A DNA stretch of 7,687 nt from an uncultured Desulfurobacterium sp. (GTDB lineage: Bacteria > Aquificota > Aquificia > Desulfurobacteriales > Desulfurobacteriaceae). Under the pieces are notes generated by a model. That model ran no database searches, was not told the origin of the DNA, and saw only the letters and a program-made list of their open reading frames with translations. The stretch's first letter is position 1; the number at the start of each line of letters is the position of its first letter. The stretch lies in NCBI GenBank assembly GCA_913055135.1, contig CAJXJV010000057.1, positions 1 to 7,687 on the forward strand. The letters are read 5' to 3'. The position numbers and the translations under genes were made by a program. Of this stretch, positions 6,668 through 7,687 are shown in pieces.

Positions 6668-6951
6668 AAATGAAATATGAGGAATTTATAAAAACTTTTC
6701 CGGAAAGAGTAGTTATAGACTCTCTCTTAAATCATTATAAAAGTAGATTGAGGAATTATAAGTTAAAGAATGAAGAATTTCAGAAAAAATATGGAATGAA
6801 TTTTGAGGAATTTTCCAGAAGAAATGTAGTAAAAGATAGAAATTTCTCCTGGCAAGTTGAAGCTGATGCCATGGAATGGGAGCATGTAATAGAAGGAATT
6901 CGCTTTTGCTCTGAGAAGATAAGGGAGTTGGAAGAAGAGAGTTCGTTTTGA
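6664..6951 (+). CDS. Uncharacterised 95-residue charged protein
   Basis: I do not recognise this protein with confidence. It is 95 residues, soluble, mostly helical in appearance and rich in Lys, Glu and Arg, with no signal or membrane segment. It has a first helical stretch (about 5-40), a KKYGMNFEEFSRR block (41-53) and an aromatic segment SWQVEADAMEWEHV (62-75), then a charged C-terminal helix. The KYGM-x-FEEF block followed by an acidic, Trp-rich segment resembles, from memory, small antitoxin-like proteins of archaea and thermophilic bacteria, but no toxin-like gene is adjacent. The ATG at 6664 overlaps the miaB TGA (ATGA) and has GAGG 5 bases upstream; the ATG at 6670, with AAGGA upstream, is a possible alternative. 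The arrangement implies co-translation with miaB, and the DUF151 gene follows after 42 bp. Confidence 0.75.
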   Translation: MKMKYEEFIKTFPERVVIDSLLNHYKSRLRNYKLKNEEFQKKYGMNFEEFSRRNVVKDRNFSWQVEADAMEWEHVIEGIRFCSEKIRELEEESSF

Positions 6952-6993
6952 AGTCTATAGAAATATTAAAAATTCTATCTGAGGAGTAGAGCC

Positions 6994-7467
6994 ATGGTAG
7001 AAGTATCTGTAATAGGTATTACTCATGACAGATTTAGCGGGATGCCCATCATAATTCTTGGAAACGACGAGGAGAGGTTTGCAATTCCAATCTGGGTGGG
7101 AAACTGGGAAGCAGAACTTCTTGAAACTGAGCTTCTTGGCGCTGTCCCACCAAGACCTTTCCCTTATGATTTATTGAGAGAGGTCATTTCTGCCTTTGGT
7201 GGAAGTGTAGAAAGAGTTATTATCAATGACTTTGACAAGGGTATCTACTTTGCTGTGATTGAAGTAAAGAGACATGATGGAGAGATTTTGAGAATTGATT
7301 CAAGACCCAGCGATGCTATAAACCTTGCAGTAAGAGTAGATGCTCCAATATACGTTGAAAGAGAAGTTATAGAAAAAGCTTCTATAATACCTCTTGACAA
7401 TTGCGAGGGAAAAGAGTGCAAAGAGGAATGGGAAAGGCTGATTAGAGAACTTTTTGGAGAAGAGTAA
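6994..7467 (+). CDS. Bifunctional nuclease family (DUF151) protein
   Basis: A 157-residue protein that matches the DUF151 family end to end. MVEVSVIGITHDRFSGMPIIIL opens the domain, followed by FAIPIWVGNWEAELL (29-43), VPPRPFPYDLL (51-61) and the signature IDSRPSDAINLAVR (101-114), then APIYVEREVIEKA (117-129). Family members have been reported to have DNase and RNase activity, notably in plants, but the role in bacteria is unclear, so the nuclease name should be taken cautiously. The last 28 residues (IPLDNCEGKECKEEWERLIR onward) are a charged tail with two cysteines (137, 142), where some homologues carry a UVR helix; here it is short. The ATG at 6994 has GAGGAG about 7 bases upstream. The gene is probably co-transcribed with miaB and the 95-residue gene. 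Its stop is 4 bp from the convergent ABC ATPase stop, leaving no room for a terminator between them. Confidence 0.92.
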   Translation: MVEVSVIGITHDRFSGMPIIILGNDEERFAIPIWVGNWEAELLETELLGAVPPRPFPYDLLREVISAFGGSVERVIINDFDKGIYFAVIEVKRHDGEILRIDSRPSDAINLAVRVDAPIYVEREVIEKASIIPLDNCEGKECKEEWERLIRELFGEE

Positions 7468-7471
7468 TCGG

Positions 7472-7687
7472 TTAAGTTTTGACAAGCTGGCCATTTTTGA
7501 TTCTATAAGTCTGCCAGTTGAGCTCTTCGATAAGTTCTTTGTCGTGGGTAACTACAATAATCGATTTACTCGTGCTTTTCAGAAAGCTGACAAGATGGGA
7601 GAACTTTTCCTCGTCAAGCCCTGTTGATGGTTCATCCATAACCAAACATTTAGGCTTCATAGTAAGGACAGAAGCTATTGAAACAAT
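7472..7687 (-). CDS. ABC transporter ATP-binding protein, C-terminal part (partial)
   Basis: The frame is open to the window edge and continues beyond it, so only the last 71 residues are visible; an internal ATG at 7660 is not the start. IVSIASVLTMKP is the helix that follows the LSGGQ signature in ABC ATPases. CLVMDEP is Walker B with its catalytic Glu, STGLD is the D-loop and IIVVTHD contains the switch His (H-loop). The chain ends 20-odd residues after the H-loop (YRIKNGQLVKT), so it is a single short ATPase domain. The SIASVLTMKP/STGLD wording recalls CbiO/EcfA-type ATPases of energy-coupling-factor or cobalt/nickel transporters, but the substrate cannot be told from this fragment. The gene is convergent with the DUF151 gene. 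Confidence 0.9.
   Translation of the reverse strand: MVSIASVLTMKPKCLVMDEPSTGLDEEKFSHLVSFLKSTSKSIIVVTHDKELIEELNWQTYRIKNGQLVKT

Noticed and set aside
6957..6978. Short inverted repeat ATAGAA...TTCTAT between the 95-residue gene and DUF151
   Set aside because: A 6-bp AT-rich stem with a 10-base loop is expected by chance in this composition and has no U tract; not a credible terminator or operator.

Overview
The window is about 7.7 kb of dense, AT-rich bacterial chromosome. It is almost entirely protein-coding, with no tRNA, rRNA, CRISPR array, insertion sequence or integrase visible. The proteins are rich in Lys, Glu and Arg (mostly AGA/AGG codons), poor in Gln, and start with strong Shine-Dalgarno sites. 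This suggests a thermophile with a diderm envelope, since there is an OmpA-type lipoprotein. My best guess is a member of the Aquificota, perhaps Desulfurobacteriaceae; this is an impression from sequence style, not a database result.

Layout. At the left edge is the possible tail of an upstream gene, then a plus-strand gene (61-1254) for an exported LysM protein with an unrecognised, apparently four-fold repeated C-terminal region. It converges on a minus-strand cluster, and a perfect 18-bp palindrome (1263-1280) sits midway between the two stops as the probable terminator. Read in its own direction (4516 down to 1289) the cluster is proA (proline synthesis), a previously hidden ~45-codon membrane protein gene, nadD (NAD synthesis) and pgk (glycolysis/gluconeogenesis). 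The three downstream genes are tightly coupled: the small ORF starts right at the proA stop, its stop overlaps the TTG start of nadD (TTGA), and pgk starts inside the end of nadD behind a perfect ribosome binding site.

A 57-bp divergent gap separates proA from a plus-strand cluster: a glycine-zipper/OmpA peptidoglycan-binding lipoprotein (4574-5308), miaB (tRNA methylthiotransferase, 5336-6667), a 95-residue protein of unknown function that overlaps the miaB stop, and a DUF151 bifunctional-nuclease-family gene (6994-7467). At the right edge a minus-strand ABC ATPase runs out of the window, its stop only 4 bp from the DUF151 stop.

Most of this is housekeeping sequence. The items worth a second look are the hidden small membrane protein between proA and nadD, the four-fold repeat in the LysM protein, an unusual Asp in the 3-phosphoglycerate-binding motif of PGK, and the uncharacterised 95-residue protein, which loosely resembles antitoxin-like proteins but has no toxin beside it. 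I see no convincing new multi-gene system.
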